From: Clostridia bacterium
GTDB lineage: Bacteria > Bacillota > Clostridia > UMGS1883 > UMGS1540
Length of the DNA: 52,761 bases
Assembly (NCBI GenBank): GCA_029006755.1
Contig: JAQXGO010000018.1
Location: forward strand, 1 to 52,761
Direction of reading: 5' to 3'
The translations under genes and the position numbers were made by a program. Position 1 is the first letter of the stretch, and each line of letters starts with the position of its first letter. Under the pieces are notes generated by a model that ran no database searches, was not told the origin of the DNA, and saw only the letters and a list, made by a program, of their open reading frames with translations. Shown piece by piece: positions 17,528 through 25,584 of this stretch.

Positions 17528-18729
17528 TGGAACGGCGCATGGCGACGGTCAGCCAGATTAATGCATACATAAAAAATGCATTGGATGGCGACTTTTTACT
17601 GCAAAACATTTGGATAAAGGGTGAAATCTCAAACTTTAAGCTGCACTATTCCGGGCACATGTATATGAGCCTTAAGGATAAGGATGGTGTGTTGCGCGCA
17701 GTTATGTTTCGCGGGGCAAACGCATCGTTGCCCTTTGTGCCGGAAAATGGGATGCAGGTTTTGGCGCGTGGCCGGATTTCCGTGTATCCGCGGGACGGCG
17801 CATACCAACTATACATCGAAGAAATGGAGCAGGAGGGCGCCGGAGCGCTCTATCTTGCATTTGAAAAGCTGAAGGCAAAACTTGAAAAAGAAGGCCTTTT
17901 TGACCCGCAAAGGAAGAAACCGATTCCCAAGTATCCGCGGCGCGTAGGTGTTGTGACCAGCGCAACCGGTGCGGCGGTGCAGGATATATGTAATATTTTA
18001 AAGCGGCGGTATCAGCCGGCTGATATTATTCTTTGCCCTGTGCTTGTGCAGGGTGAGGGTGCGGCGGAACAGATTGCGAACGCAATTGAGCAGTTTAATG
18101 TGCGCGGAGCGGCCGATGTTCTGATAGTCGGGCGTGGTGGTGGCTCGATAGAGGATTTGTGGGCTTTTAATGAAGAAATCGTGGCGCGTGCAGTCGCGGC
18201 CTCTGCCATTCCGGTGATTTCTGCTGTGGGGCATGAGACCGACTTTACAATCTGCGACTTTGTGGCGGATCTTCGTGCACCTACCCCTTCGGCAGCAGCA
18301 GAACTTGCTGTGCCTTCCGGAGAGGAACTGCGGGAACGTCTGCAAAAGATGGGTGATACAATGGGCAACCATTTGCAGCTCTCTTTAAGCCGACGGCAAG
18401 AACAGTTAACCAAAAATAAAAACCGCATGCACATTGCAGCACGGCGCATGGATGATTTGCGGTATACCTTAGATACATTCTCAACAAGAATGGCAAGCGG
18501 TCTTGAAAAAAAGATTGCAGAAGGCAATGCGAGCCTTGGAAAAACAGCGGCATCGTTAGATGCGCTTAGCCCTTTGAAGGTTTTGTCCCGTGGCTATTTG
18601 GTTGCGGAAAAGAACGAACGAATCGTTCGAAGCAGTACAGATCTTGCAGAAGGCGATATACTGCACCTTCGGCTTTGCGACGGCGGTGCGGAATGTGTGG
18701 TAGAAAGGGTGGAAAAGAATGACATTTGA
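17527..18729 (+). CDS. xseA: Exodeoxyribonuclease VII large subunit
   Basis: 400 residues. Catalytic subunit of the single-strand-specific exonuclease. Visible: an N-terminal OB-fold region (NIWIKGEISNFKLHYSGHMYMSLKD), PKYPRRVGVVTSATGAAVQDI, the DVLIVGRGGGSIEDLWAFNEE segment, SAVGHETDFTICDFVADLRAPTPSAAAEL, a coiled-coil C-terminal part and the final SPLKVLSRGYLV. It overlaps xseB by 11 bases, which supports stoichiometric co-expression. Confidence 0.96.
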   Translation: MERRMATVSQINAYIKNALDGDFLLQNIWIKGEISNFKLHYSGHMYMSLKDKDGVLRAVMFRGANASLPFVPENGMQVLARGRISVYPRDGAYQLYIEEMEQEGAGALYLAFEKLKAKLEKEGLFDPQRKKPIPKYPRRVGVVTSATGAAVQDICNILKRRYQPADIILCPVLVQGEGAAEQIANAIEQFNVRGAADVLIVGRGGGSIEDLWAFNEEIVARAVAASAIPVISAVGHETDFTICDFVADLRAPTPSAAAELAVPSGEELRERLQKMGDTMGNHLQLSLSRRQEQLTKNKNRMHIAARRMDDLRYTLDTFSTRMASGLEKKIAEGNASLGKTAASLDALSPLKVLSRGYLVAEKNERIVRSSTDLAEGDILHLRLCDGGAECVVERVEKNDI

Positions 18730-18919
18730 AGCCTCAATGGAAGCCTTAGAGAAAATTGTTAAGGCACTGGAAAGCGGAGAGCTGTCCATAGAAAAATCCA
18801 TTAGCGAATTTGAGAAAGGAATAAAGCTTGTTAAGGAATGCCAAAAGCTTTTGGACACTGCCCAGCAGCAGGTGAAAACTTTAATGAGCGCAGAAGAAAA
18901 TGATTCAGAAAATCAATGA
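18719..18919 (+). CDS. xseB: Exodeoxyribonuclease VII small subunit
   Basis: 66 residues, a helical partner of XseA. The pattern FEASMEALEKIVKALESGELSIEKSISEFEKGI is the family signature. It overlaps xseA at its start and ispA at its end (20 bases), which is common for this trio. Confidence 0.94.
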   Translation: MTFEASMEALEKIVKALESGELSIEKSISEFEKGIKLVKECQKLLDTAQQQVKTLMSAEENDSENQ

Positions 18920-19724
18920 GTATTTAGAAACACTGGTACAGGAAAAAGGCATTTTATATGATGCAATGCGATACAGCCTATGCGGCGGCGGGAAACGCCT
19001 TCGCCCTCAGCTTGCAATGCTTGCCGGGGAGGCAATGGGTGGGGAGCCTATGGAGGCACTACCCTATGGTGCAGCAGTGGAGTGCATTCATACATATTCC
19101 CTCATTCACGATGATTTGCCATGCATGGACGATGATGACCTGCGACGGGGCAGACCGACCTGCCATAAAAAGTATGGAGAAGCCATTGCGCTTTTGGCCG
19201 GGGATGGATTGCTGACGCTTGCTTTCTCTGTGGCATCATGCGCCCCTCTTGCACCGGAGAAAAATGCTGCGGCCTGCAGAATTATTGCAAACTACGCAGG
19301 GGCTTTGGGTATGGTGCAGGGGCAGACGATGGATATGACCATGCAACATGCCTCAAAGGATGAAATACTGACGATGTATACCCACAAAACCAGCGGTCTG
19401 TTACGGGCGGCAGTTGGCGTAGGAGCCGTTTCCGCCGGCGGCCATGGCGATGAGCTGGACGCGTTTGCAAAAAATCTGGGCATTGCGTTTCAATTGCAGG
19501 ATGACCTTTTGGACATCTTTGGCGATGCGGCGGTTTTGGGCAAGCCAATTCATAGTGATGAAAAGAATGAAAAGAACACCATTCTTTCCATTTTGGGTGC
19601 AGAGGAAACGAAAAAGCTTGTTTTGGAATATACGGAAGCGGCCATGGATGCATTGGCACCCTTTGGCAAGAAAGGGGAAAAACTTCGTGCTTTAGCAGAG
19701 AGTCTTGTAGAAAGGAAGATGTAA
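18900..19724 (+). CDS. ispA: Farnesyl/geranyl diphosphate synthase
   Basis: Class I polyprenyl synthase of 274 residues that builds GPP/FPP from IPP and DMAPP for UppS. The first aspartate-rich motif is DDLPCMDDDDLRRGRPT and the second is QLQDDLLDIFGD. SLCGGGKRLRP near the N-terminus binds IPP. The start ATG 18900 lies within xseB. Chain-length assignment (C15) follows from family size and context and is not proven by sequence alone. Confidence 0.94.
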   Translation: MIQKINEYLETLVQEKGILYDAMRYSLCGGGKRLRPQLAMLAGEAMGGEPMEALPYGAAVECIHTYSLIHDDLPCMDDDDLRRGRPTCHKKYGEAIALLAGDGLLTLAFSVASCAPLAPEKNAAACRIIANYAGALGMVQGQTMDMTMQHASKDEILTMYTHKTSGLLRAAVGVGAVSAGGHGDELDAFAKNLGIAFQLQDDLLDIFGDAAVLGKPIHSDEKNEKNTILSILGAEETKKLVLEYTEAAMDALAPFGKKGEKLRALAESLVERKM

Positions 19725-20288
19725 ATGTTTGTTTATGCGTTAAATGGCAGCCCGAATGCAGATGGTTGCACAGCCTACCTTTTACAAAGTGTTTTGGATG
19801 GCCTTGCGGGGGTCGAAACAGAACTGGTACATATCGGTAAAATCATGAATGACCTTGCCAAACCATTTTGCACAGTTTGCGCAAGTCCCTGCCAAAAAGC
19901 TTGCTTTCGCGGTACAGCGCTTGAGGCAGTTTTTGAAAAGATGAAGACGGCCGATGTCATTCTTTGCGGCAGTCCGGTTTATTTTGGTGGCCCCACGGCG
20001 CAGCTGAAAGCATTTTTCGATAAAAGCCGTGCGTATCGCGGAGAACGTGCCTTTGTAGGGAAATACGCTGCCGCGCTCGCTTGCGGTGCTTCTAAATACG
20101 GCGGCCAGGAGGCTACGGTACGGTCGATTCAAAACAGTCTTTTGGTGCAGGGCATGACCATCATTGGCCCCGGCTCACATGCGTTTGATGCAGGGCATTT
20201 AGGGGTATGCGCGCAAAGGCCTGCGGCGGAGGATGCGTTTGCCCGTAGCCGCTGTGCTTCGCTCGCGGCCAGAATTATGGAGCTTTAA
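19725..20288 (+). CDS. Flavodoxin-like NAD(P)H-dependent FMN reductase / iron-sulfur flavoprotein-like
   Basis: 187 residues. The N-terminus LNGSPNADGCTAYLL matches the phosphate-binding loop of flavodoxin-like reductases, and CGSPVYFGGPTAQLKAFFDKS is the conserved flavin-contact motif. A four-cysteine run, CTVCASPCQKAC at about residues 46-57, sits where related iron-sulfur flavoproteins hold their cluster ligands, although the spacing is C-x2-C-x3-C-x3-C. The ATG directly abuts the ispA stop, so the gene is in the same transcript. The electron donor and acceptor are unknown. Confidence 0.75.
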   Translation: MFVYALNGSPNADGCTAYLLQSVLDGLAGVETELVHIGKIMNDLAKPFCTVCASPCQKACFRGTALEAVFEKMKTADVILCGSPVYFGGPTAQLKAFFDKSRAYRGERAFVGKYAAALACGASKYGGQEATVRSIQNSLLVQGMTIIGPGSHAFDAGHLGVCAQRPAAEDAFARSRCASLAARIMEL

Positions 20289-20300
20289 GGAGGGATTCCT

Positions 20301-21293
20301 ATGAATATCAGACAGCGGCAGGAACAGACAGAGAGAGAGACTCTGTCTCCGTTTGCAACCCTTTCGGCAGAAACAAAGGGACGGGATGTTCCTACTGCCC
20401 TTTGTGATTTTCGTACGGAATTTCAAAGAGATCGCGATAAAATTATTCATGCGAAGGCGTTTCGGCGCCTCAAGCATAAAACACAGGTATTTATTACCCC
20501 TGAGGGAGATCATTACAGAACACGCCTGACGCATACCTTGGAGGTGGCACAGATTGCCCGCACGATAGCGCGGGCATTGCGCCTCAACGAGGACTTGACG
20601 GAGGCGATTGCCTTAGGGCATGACTTAGGGCATACCCCGTTTGGGCATGAAGGAGAACGCACCCTGGATAAGATTTGCTCGTTTGGATTTCGGCATAATG
20701 AGCAAAGTCTTCGTGTGGTGGAGGTGCTGGAAAACGGAAAGGGCCTGAACCTAACAAAGGAAGTGCGCGACGGTATTGTAAATCATACCGGCAGTGGACA
20801 CCCGAGCACGCCGGAAGGCGAAATCATTCAGTATGCGGATAGAATTGCCTATATCAATCATGATATTGATGATGCCATCCGCGGCGGTATTATTGCAGAA
20901 ACGGCAATTCCGGCCATTTGCGTTTCACGCCTTGGAGAAACCCATAGCGAGCGGATCGATACTCTAGTGCGGGATGTGATTCACACAAGTATGGATAAAC
21001 CCCATATCACCATGAGTGCGCCTGTGGCGGAAGCCATGCAAAGCCTGCGCAATTTTATGTTTGACACAGTCTATATTGGCTCGGAGGCGAAGAAGGAAGA
21101 GAAAAAAGCGGGCGATGTCGTTCAAAAACTATATGGCTTTTTTACCGAAAACTACGACGAATTGCCTGCAGCAGCAAAGGAAACCACCGACGGAAGGGAA
21201 AGGCAGATTATAGACTATATTGCCGGAATGACGGATACCTACGCGATGCATGTCTATAAAGAAAACTTTTTGCCGAAGGGATGGTACAGATAG
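20301..21293 (+). CDS. dgt: Deoxyguanosinetriphosphate triphosphohydrolase-like protein (HD domain)
   Basis: 330 residues. The HD-phosphohydrolase metal ligands appear in TRLTHTLEVAQIARTIARAL and EAIALGHDLGHTPFGHEGE, with a later DRIAYINHDIDDA. Members hydrolyse dNTPs to nucleoside and triphosphate. The short form found in Firmicutes, often next to dnaG, fits the length and location. RBS AAGGAGGG precedes the ATG. It is followed by a strong terminator, so it ends the pyrH-to-dgt transcription unit. Confidence 0.88.
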   Translation: MNIRQRQEQTERETLSPFATLSAETKGRDVPTALCDFRTEFQRDRDKIIHAKAFRRLKHKTQVFITPEGDHYRTRLTHTLEVAQIARTIARALRLNEDLTEAIALGHDLGHTPFGHEGERTLDKICSFGFRHNEQSLRVVEVLENGKGLNLTKEVRDGIVNHTGSGHPSTPEGEIIQYADRIAYINHDIDDAIRGGIIAETAIPAICVSRLGETHSERIDTLVRDVIHTSMDKPHITMSAPVAEAMQSLRNFMFDTVYIGSEAKKEEKKAGDVVQKLYGFFTENYDELPAAAKETTDGRERQIIDYIAGMTDTYAMHVYKENFLPKGWYR

Positions 21294-21316
21294 TCCAATA
21301 TTTGCATAAAAATACA

Positions 21317-21363
21317 ATTTCCGGTGAACCCTATGCAATGGGAAACCGGAATTTTTCTTTTTT
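21317..21363 (+). terminator. Rho-independent terminator after dgt
   Basis: TTCCGGT (21319-21325) pairs with ACCGGAA (21345-21351), with an inner CCC/GGG pairing, followed by TTTTTCTTTTTT. It separates dgt from the dnaG-rpoD unit. Confidence 0.85.
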
Positions 21364-21490
21364 CAGCAAAAATAATAAAAAAAGAAGGAATTGCACCCCG
21401 GATGTCGAATAAAGACACATGAGGTTGTTTGTTGCGAGAGGTATTAAAAGGAAGCAAAGCATCTATCGATGCGAAAGAAGGAGATGGAAG

Positions 21491-23206
21491 ATGGCACAGC
21501 GGATTCCGCCGCAACTGGTACAGGATATCATGGCGGCCAATGATATTATTGCGTTGGTCGGGCAGTATGTAAGATTAAAGCGCAGCGGAAGCGATTATGT
21601 GGGGCTGTGTCCGTTTCATAAGGAAAAAACGCCGTCCTTTCATGTGTCACCGGACAGGCAGCTTTATTATTGCTTTGGATGCAGTACCGGCGGCAGTATT
21701 ATCGACTTTGTGAAAAACATAGAACATCTTGATTTTGTGGAAGCGGTACGCTTTTTAGCGGAACGCGCCGGGATATCGATGGATACGGAGAGCTTTTCTG
21801 AGGCAGATAAACGGCGGGCGGACTTGAAGAAACTGTATCTGGAAATCAATAAGGCTGCGGCACATTTCTTTCGGGATTCGCTCTTTACAGAGGAGGGAAA
21901 GGCAGCACGTGCCTATATATTAAAACGAAAGCTAACGCCACAAACCGTGCGGACCTACGGATTAGGGTATGCCCCGGATACGTGGGATGCACTGACAAAG
22001 GCAATGCTTGCAAAAGGCTATAAAAAGGAGCATTTAGTCGCCGCCGGCGTGTCCTCCGTTTCGAAAAACGGTAAGATTGTGGACCGGTTCCGTGCAAGGC
22101 TGATGTTTCCGATTATAGATATACGAGGGAATCTGATTGCATTTGGCGGCAGGCGGCTGGATGATGAAAAGCCAAAGTATCTGAATACAGCCGAAACGGC
22201 AATCTTTAATAAAGGGAATCATCTCTTTTCGTTACAGCTTGCAAAAAAAAGTGATGCCTTGATTTTGGTGGAGGGCTATATGGATGTAATTTCTCTTTAC
22301 CAGAATGGGATTACCAATGCGGTGGCCTCCCTTGGAACAGCACTTACGCCGGAACAAGCCAGGCTTTGTGCGAAGTGCGCCGAGCGCGTTACGATCTGTT
22401 ATGATACGGATGAAGCGGGGGTTAAGGCGGCACTGCGGGCGATTGAGGTGTTTCAGGGGGTCGACGTGCGGTTGCGGATTTTATCCCTGCCGGACGGCAA
22501 GGATCCGGATGAATATATAAAATTGAATGGAGCGGTTAAGTTCAAGGAATTGTTAGAAAAGGCGGAAACGCCGGCAGGCTTTAAGATTATGCTTTTGCGA
22601 AAGCGGTATAACCTGACAGATGCGTATCAGAAAATGGAATATACAGAGGCTTGCGCAAAGATTATCAGCGGCGTTGCGAGTGGTGTGGAACGGGAAGTGC
22701 TCCGGGAACGCGTGGCGAAGGAAACGGGCATAGGCGCCGGCGTGATTGCAAGAGAGATTGTCAAACGCGATAGAAAAGAAGAAAAGTCGCAAAGATGGGC
22801 AGTCCGGCCCCGGCAGACAATACAGCCGGTGAAAGGAAAAAATATGGCGGCGGAAAAGCTGTTGTCTTTGTGTCTGAAAGATCGTGCAATCTACACAAAG
22901 TATAAAGATATATTATCTACGGTATTAGAAGACAAGCTGCATTTGCAGATTTTAGAGTATCTTGAGGAAACCGGCGAGGCGGCCATGATAGTTTCTCGAT
23001 TTGCCGAGGAGGAGGTTTCACAGGCAACAGCAGCTTTGTCCATGCCGGTGCATTACGAAAATAACGATAAGGCAGCGCGTGAACTTGTGCATGCCCTGCA
23101 AAAGGAAACGTATGAGCGCAAGGTAAAGGCGGCTGCGGACGCAGGAGATTTAGAAACGCTGAATGCTTTGCTTATGAAAAACAAAGAGAAGGAAGGAGGG
23201 TGCTAA
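21491..23206 (+). CDS. dnaG: DNA primase
   Basis: 571 residues. Synthesises RNA primers at the replication fork. CHC2 zinc finger C40-x2-H43...C61-x2-C64 (LCPFHKEKTPSFHVSP and YYCFGC), catalytic Toprim domain (LILVEGYMDVISLYQ and ICYDTDEAGVKAALRA) and a variable C-terminal helicase-binding region. The ORF track begins at 21419; ATG 21491 has AAGGAGA six bases upstream and starts the family N-terminus MAQRIPPQLVQDIMAANDI. It lies four bases before rpoD, the classical macromolecular-synthesis operon pair. Confidence 0.96.
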   Translation: MAQRIPPQLVQDIMAANDIIALVGQYVRLKRSGSDYVGLCPFHKEKTPSFHVSPDRQLYYCFGCSTGGSIIDFVKNIEHLDFVEAVRFLAERAGISMDTESFSEADKRRADLKKLYLEINKAAAHFFRDSLFTEEGKAARAYILKRKLTPQTVRTYGLGYAPDTWDALTKAMLAKGYKKEHLVAAGVSSVSKNGKIVDRFRARLMFPIIDIRGNLIAFGGRRLDDEKPKYLNTAETAIFNKGNHLFSLQLAKKSDALILVEGYMDVISLYQNGITNAVASLGTALTPEQARLCAKCAERVTICYDTDEAGVKAALRAIEVFQGVDVRLRILSLPDGKDPDEYIKLNGAVKFKELLEKAETPAGFKIMLLRKRYNLTDAYQKMEYTEACAKIISGVASGVEREVLRERVAKETGIGAGVIAREIVKRDRKEEKSQRWAVRPRQTIQPVKGKNMAAEKLLSLCLKDRAIYTKYKDILSTVLEDKLHLQILEYLEETGEAAMIVSRFAEEEVSQATAALSMPVHYENNDKAARELVHALQKETYERKVKAAADAGDLETLNALLMKNKEKEGGC

Positions 23207-23209
23207 GGC

Positions 23210-24286
23210 ATGTCGGAAACAGTAAACAAAAAGGCGATTGTTAAAGAATTGGTGGATCGCGGCAGAAAAATGGGGATGCTAACCTTCAAGGAAATTAATG
23301 AAGCCTTTGAGGAAGTCGACTTAGAACCCGAACAGATAGAAAAAATCTATGAAACCATAGAGCACATGGGTATTGACGTTATTGAGGATATTGATGAGGA
23401 TCTGAAGCAAATTGCTACCAATGAAGAAGAAATTGATATCAGCTTGCCGGACAGCATTAATGTAGACGACCATGTACGAATGTACCTAAAAGAAATCGGA
23501 AAGGTGCCGCTGCTTACGCCGGAGGAAGAGCTTGATCTTGCACAGCGTATGGTGGATGGAGATGAAACCGCAAAAATGCGCCTGACGGAGGCAAATCTTC
23601 GTTTGGTTGTCAGCATTGCCAAGCGGTATGTAGGCCGTGGCATGCTTTTTCTCGATCTGATTCAGGAAGGGAACCTGGGCCTTATTAAGGCTGTGGAAAA
23701 GTTTGACTATTCTAAGGGCTTTAAGTTCAGTACCTATGCGACTTGGTGGATTCGGCAGGCCATTACCCGCGCCATTGCCGACCAGGCCAGAACCATTCGT
23801 ATTCCGGTGCACATGGTAGAAACCATAAATAAATTGATTCGTGTATCAAGGCAGCTTTTGCAGGAGCTGGGCAGAGATCCTATGCCGGAGGAAATTGCAA
23901 AAGAAATGAATATGTCTCTCGAGAAGGTAAGGGAGATTATGAAGATAGCACAGGAACCGGTATCTCTTGAAACACCCATCGGTGAAGAGGAGGATAGTCA
24001 TTTGGGTGACTTTATTCCGGATGATGATGCACCGGCACCCAGTGAGATGGCTTCCTACACGCTTTTAAAAGAACAGCTGATGGATGTTTTGGATACTTTG
24101 ACCTCAAGAGAGGAAAAAGTGCTTCGGCTTCGTTTTGGATTGGACGATGGCCGTCCCCGCACATTGGAGGAGGTTGGCAAGGCCTTTGATGTTACGCGTG
24201 AGCGCATTCGCCAGATCGAAGCAAAGGCACTGCGTAAGCTGCGTCATCCAAGCAGAAGCAAAAAGCTGAAGGACTTCCTTGAATAG
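23210..24286 (+). CDS. rpoD: RNA polymerase primary sigma factor RpoD (SigA)
   Basis: 358 residues. Region 1.1-like N-terminus, then region 1.2 ([26 protein letters not shown]), region 2 ([18 protein letters not shown] and the -10 reading [23 protein letters not shown]), region 3 ([13 protein letters not shown]) and region 4 ([42 protein letters not shown]). The short linker between 1.1 and 1.2 is normal for Firmicutes SigA. GGAAGGAGG precedes the ATG. The promoters found in this window have -10 and -35 boxes that suit this factor. Confidence 0.97.
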   Translation: MSETVNKKAIVKELVDRGRKMGMLTFKEINEAFEEVDLEPEQIEKIYETIEHMGIDVIEDIDEDLKQIATNEEEIDISLPDSINVDDHVRMYLKEIGKVPLLTPEEELDLAQRMVDGDETAKMRLTEANLRLVVSIAKRYVGRGMLFLDLIQEGNLGLIKAVEKFDYSKGFKFSTYATWWIRQAITRAIADQARTIRIPVHMVETINKLIRVSRQLLQELGRDPMPEEIAKEMNMSLEKVREIMKIAQEPVSLETPIGEEEDSHLGDFIPDDDAPAPSEMASYTLLKEQLMDVLDTLTSREEKVLRLRFGLDDGRPRTLEEVGKAFDVTRERIRQIEAKALRKLRHPSRSKKLKDFLE

Positions 24287-24974
24287 GTTCATGACGCCGC
24301 GCCTTCTTGCCATGGCAAACCTTGTGCCGGAAGGGGCCGCGGTCATAGATGTGGGAAGTGACCATGCGTATTTGCCTATCTATCTTGTCGGGAAGAGCCG
24401 GGTAATTCGGGCACTGGCGACAGATATTCATGCAGGACCGCTTCGTCGAAGCGCAGTCAATGTAAAAAGATATGGCCTTGCGGGAAAAATTGCGTTGCAA
24501 AAGGCAGATGGGCTGTGTGACGTGGACACAGAGGGCTTTGACACGATTGTGATTGGCGGCATGGGCGGAGAACTGATAGAAAAAATTCTTCGCCAGAGTA
24601 AATTACCCGCAGAAGTTCAGCTCATATTGCAGCCGATGACGGCAGTGGCGGAATTGCGTGCCTATTTAATTGGCAATGGTTATAGAATTGTCCAAGAGGT
24701 GCTGGCGCAGGAAGGTGAGAAGCTCTATACTGTACTGCTTGCCGTACAAGGAGAGGACACGCCGTATACGGCTCTGGAACTACTTTTGGGGCGAAAAACG
24801 AAGGACGATGCGTTGTATCCGGCGCTTTTGGAAAGAGAAAAGGCGAGAATGCAAAAACAGCTTGCCGGTCTTATGCAGGCGGCACATCCGCCGAAAGAAA
24901 GAATCTCATTTTTGCAAAATATGCTGGCAGAACTGCACCGGCGGATTGCAGAAGGCCATACGAACCGGCATTAA
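24279..24974 (+). CDS. trmK: tRNA (adenine(22)-N1)-methyltransferase TrmK
   Basis: 231 residues. Methylates N1 of A22 in tRNA using SAM. The SAM motif is [16 protein letters not shown], and [20 protein letters not shown] and [11 protein letters not shown] follow as in the family. The start is probably TTG 24279, with GAAGGA five bases upstream and overlapping the rpoD end; ATG 24291 is the alternative. The rpoD-trmK order is common in Firmicutes, but the usual next gene (Nif3 family) is here about 10 kb away. Confidence 0.9.
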   Translation: MNRFMTPRLLAMANLVPEGAAVIDVGSDHAYLPIYLVGKSRVIRALATDIHAGPLRRSAVNVKRYGLAGKIALQKADGLCDVDTEGFDTIVIGGMGGELIEKILRQSKLPAEVQLILQPMTAVAELRAYLIGNGYRIVQEVLAQEGEKLYTVLLAVQGEDTPYTALELLLGRKTKDDALYPALLEREKARMQKQLAGLMQAAHPPKERISFLQNMLAELHRRIAEGHTNRH

Positions 24975-24976
24975 GA

Positions 24977-25111
24977 ATGGATGCAGAACGAGCTGGTTTG
25001 CGATTATACATACCCATGGTGGGGAGAATGAAAATGATGACAAAAAGGCCGGCAAAAGCTGTCGGCGTATTGCGGGTGGATGATAAATCGAATATTGTTT
25101 TATTAAAATAA
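24977..25111 (+). CDS. Possible small ORF (44 aa), unknown
   Basis: An ATG two bases after the trmK stop opens a frame of 44 codons, too short for the ORF track. It is basic, ends in GVLRVDDKSNIVLLK, and has an internal ATG at 25034 preceded by GGGGAG at a good distance. Its last codons overlap the inverted repeat at 25092-25117. I recognise no family, and it may be chance. Confidence 0.2.
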   Translation: MDAERAGLRLYIPMVGRMKMMTKRPAKAVGVLRVDDKSNIVLLK

Positions 25112-25117
25112 CAATAT
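25092..25117 (+). promoter_or_regulatory. Inverted repeat, possible operator upstream of DUF1858 gene
   Basis: ATATTGTT (25092-25099) and AACAATAT (25110-25117) are perfect inverted copies around an AT-only 10-base centre. The element overlaps a TATAAA (25115-25120) that could be a -10 box. The half-site TTGTT/AACAA resembles those of redox regulators such as Rex, but the spacing differs, so the regulator is not assigned. Confidence 0.4.
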
Positions 25118-25164
25118 AAATAGTACCAAGTTTCTTCTTGGAGAAAAAGAAAGGATGATTGAAC

Positions 25165-25368
25165 ATGGCAAAGGTAACAAAGGACACAATTATTGCAGAT
25201 GTGCTTAGAATGGATGCAGGTACGGCACCGTTCTTTTTGGAAATCGGCATGCATTGCTTAGGCTGCCCTTCTGCCAGCGGAGAAAGTATCGAAGCTGCAT
25301 GCGCAGTGCATGGGGTGGATGCAGATGAGCTGGTTGGCAAGCTGAATCAATACCTGGAAACAAAATAA
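25165..25368 (+). CDS. DUF1858 domain protein
   Basis: 67 residues. The pattern VTKDTIIADVLRMDAGTAPFFLEIGMHCLGCPSASGESIEAAC matches DUF1858, small proteins with a conserved C-x2-C (HCLGCP) that are also found fused to hybrid-cluster-type redox proteins. A role in redox sensing or cluster handling is suspected but not established. ATG 25165 is chosen over the TTG of the ORF track because AAAGGA lies nine bases before it. Monocistronic, with an inverted repeat upstream and a terminator downstream. Confidence 0.85.
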   Translation: MAKVTKDTIIADVLRMDAGTAPFFLEIGMHCLGCPSASGESIEAACAVHGVDADELVGKLNQYLETK

Positions 25369-25392
25369 GCTGCATCATTTTTGAGATGGATA

Positions 25393-25436
25393 AGAGGGTG
25401 CGCAAGGCGAAACGGCTTTGCCGCACTCTCTTTGTC
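25393..25436 (+). terminator. Rho-independent terminator after DUF1858 gene
   Basis: GAGGGTGCG (25394-25402) pairs with CGCACTCTC (25422-25430). An inner CAAGGC/GCTTTG extension gives about 15 base pairs in all, followed by TTTGT. The T tract is short. Confidence 0.75.
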
Positions 25437-25448
25437 ATATAAAGCGAC

Positions 25449-25492
25449 AAAATATTACAGGAATTTGTCGAATACGCAAAGAAAATATTACA
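25449..25492 (+). repeat. Two direct repeats upstream of VanW-protein promoter
   Basis: AAAATATTACA occurs at 25449-25459 and again at 25482-25492, 33 bases apart (about three helical turns), ending 25 bases before the -35 box at 25518. The arrangement suits cooperative binding by a regulator; the factor is unknown. Confidence 0.4.
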
Positions 25493-25517
25493 AAAAGATT
25501 ATTTTCTGCAAATCGTA

Positions 25518-25546
25518 TTTACTAACGGCGTAAATTTTGTTATAAT
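25518..25546 (+). promoter_or_regulatory. Promoter of VanW-family gene
   Basis: TTTACT at 25518-25523 and TATAAT at 25541-25546 with a 17-base spacer, followed by an AT-rich start region. The -35 box is the same TTTACT as in the promoter before the Pro/Thr-rich protein at 11.4 kb. Confidence 0.7.
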
Positions 25547-25584
25547 ATAAAAAGCAAAATAATATACAATACTACAGAAAACTT

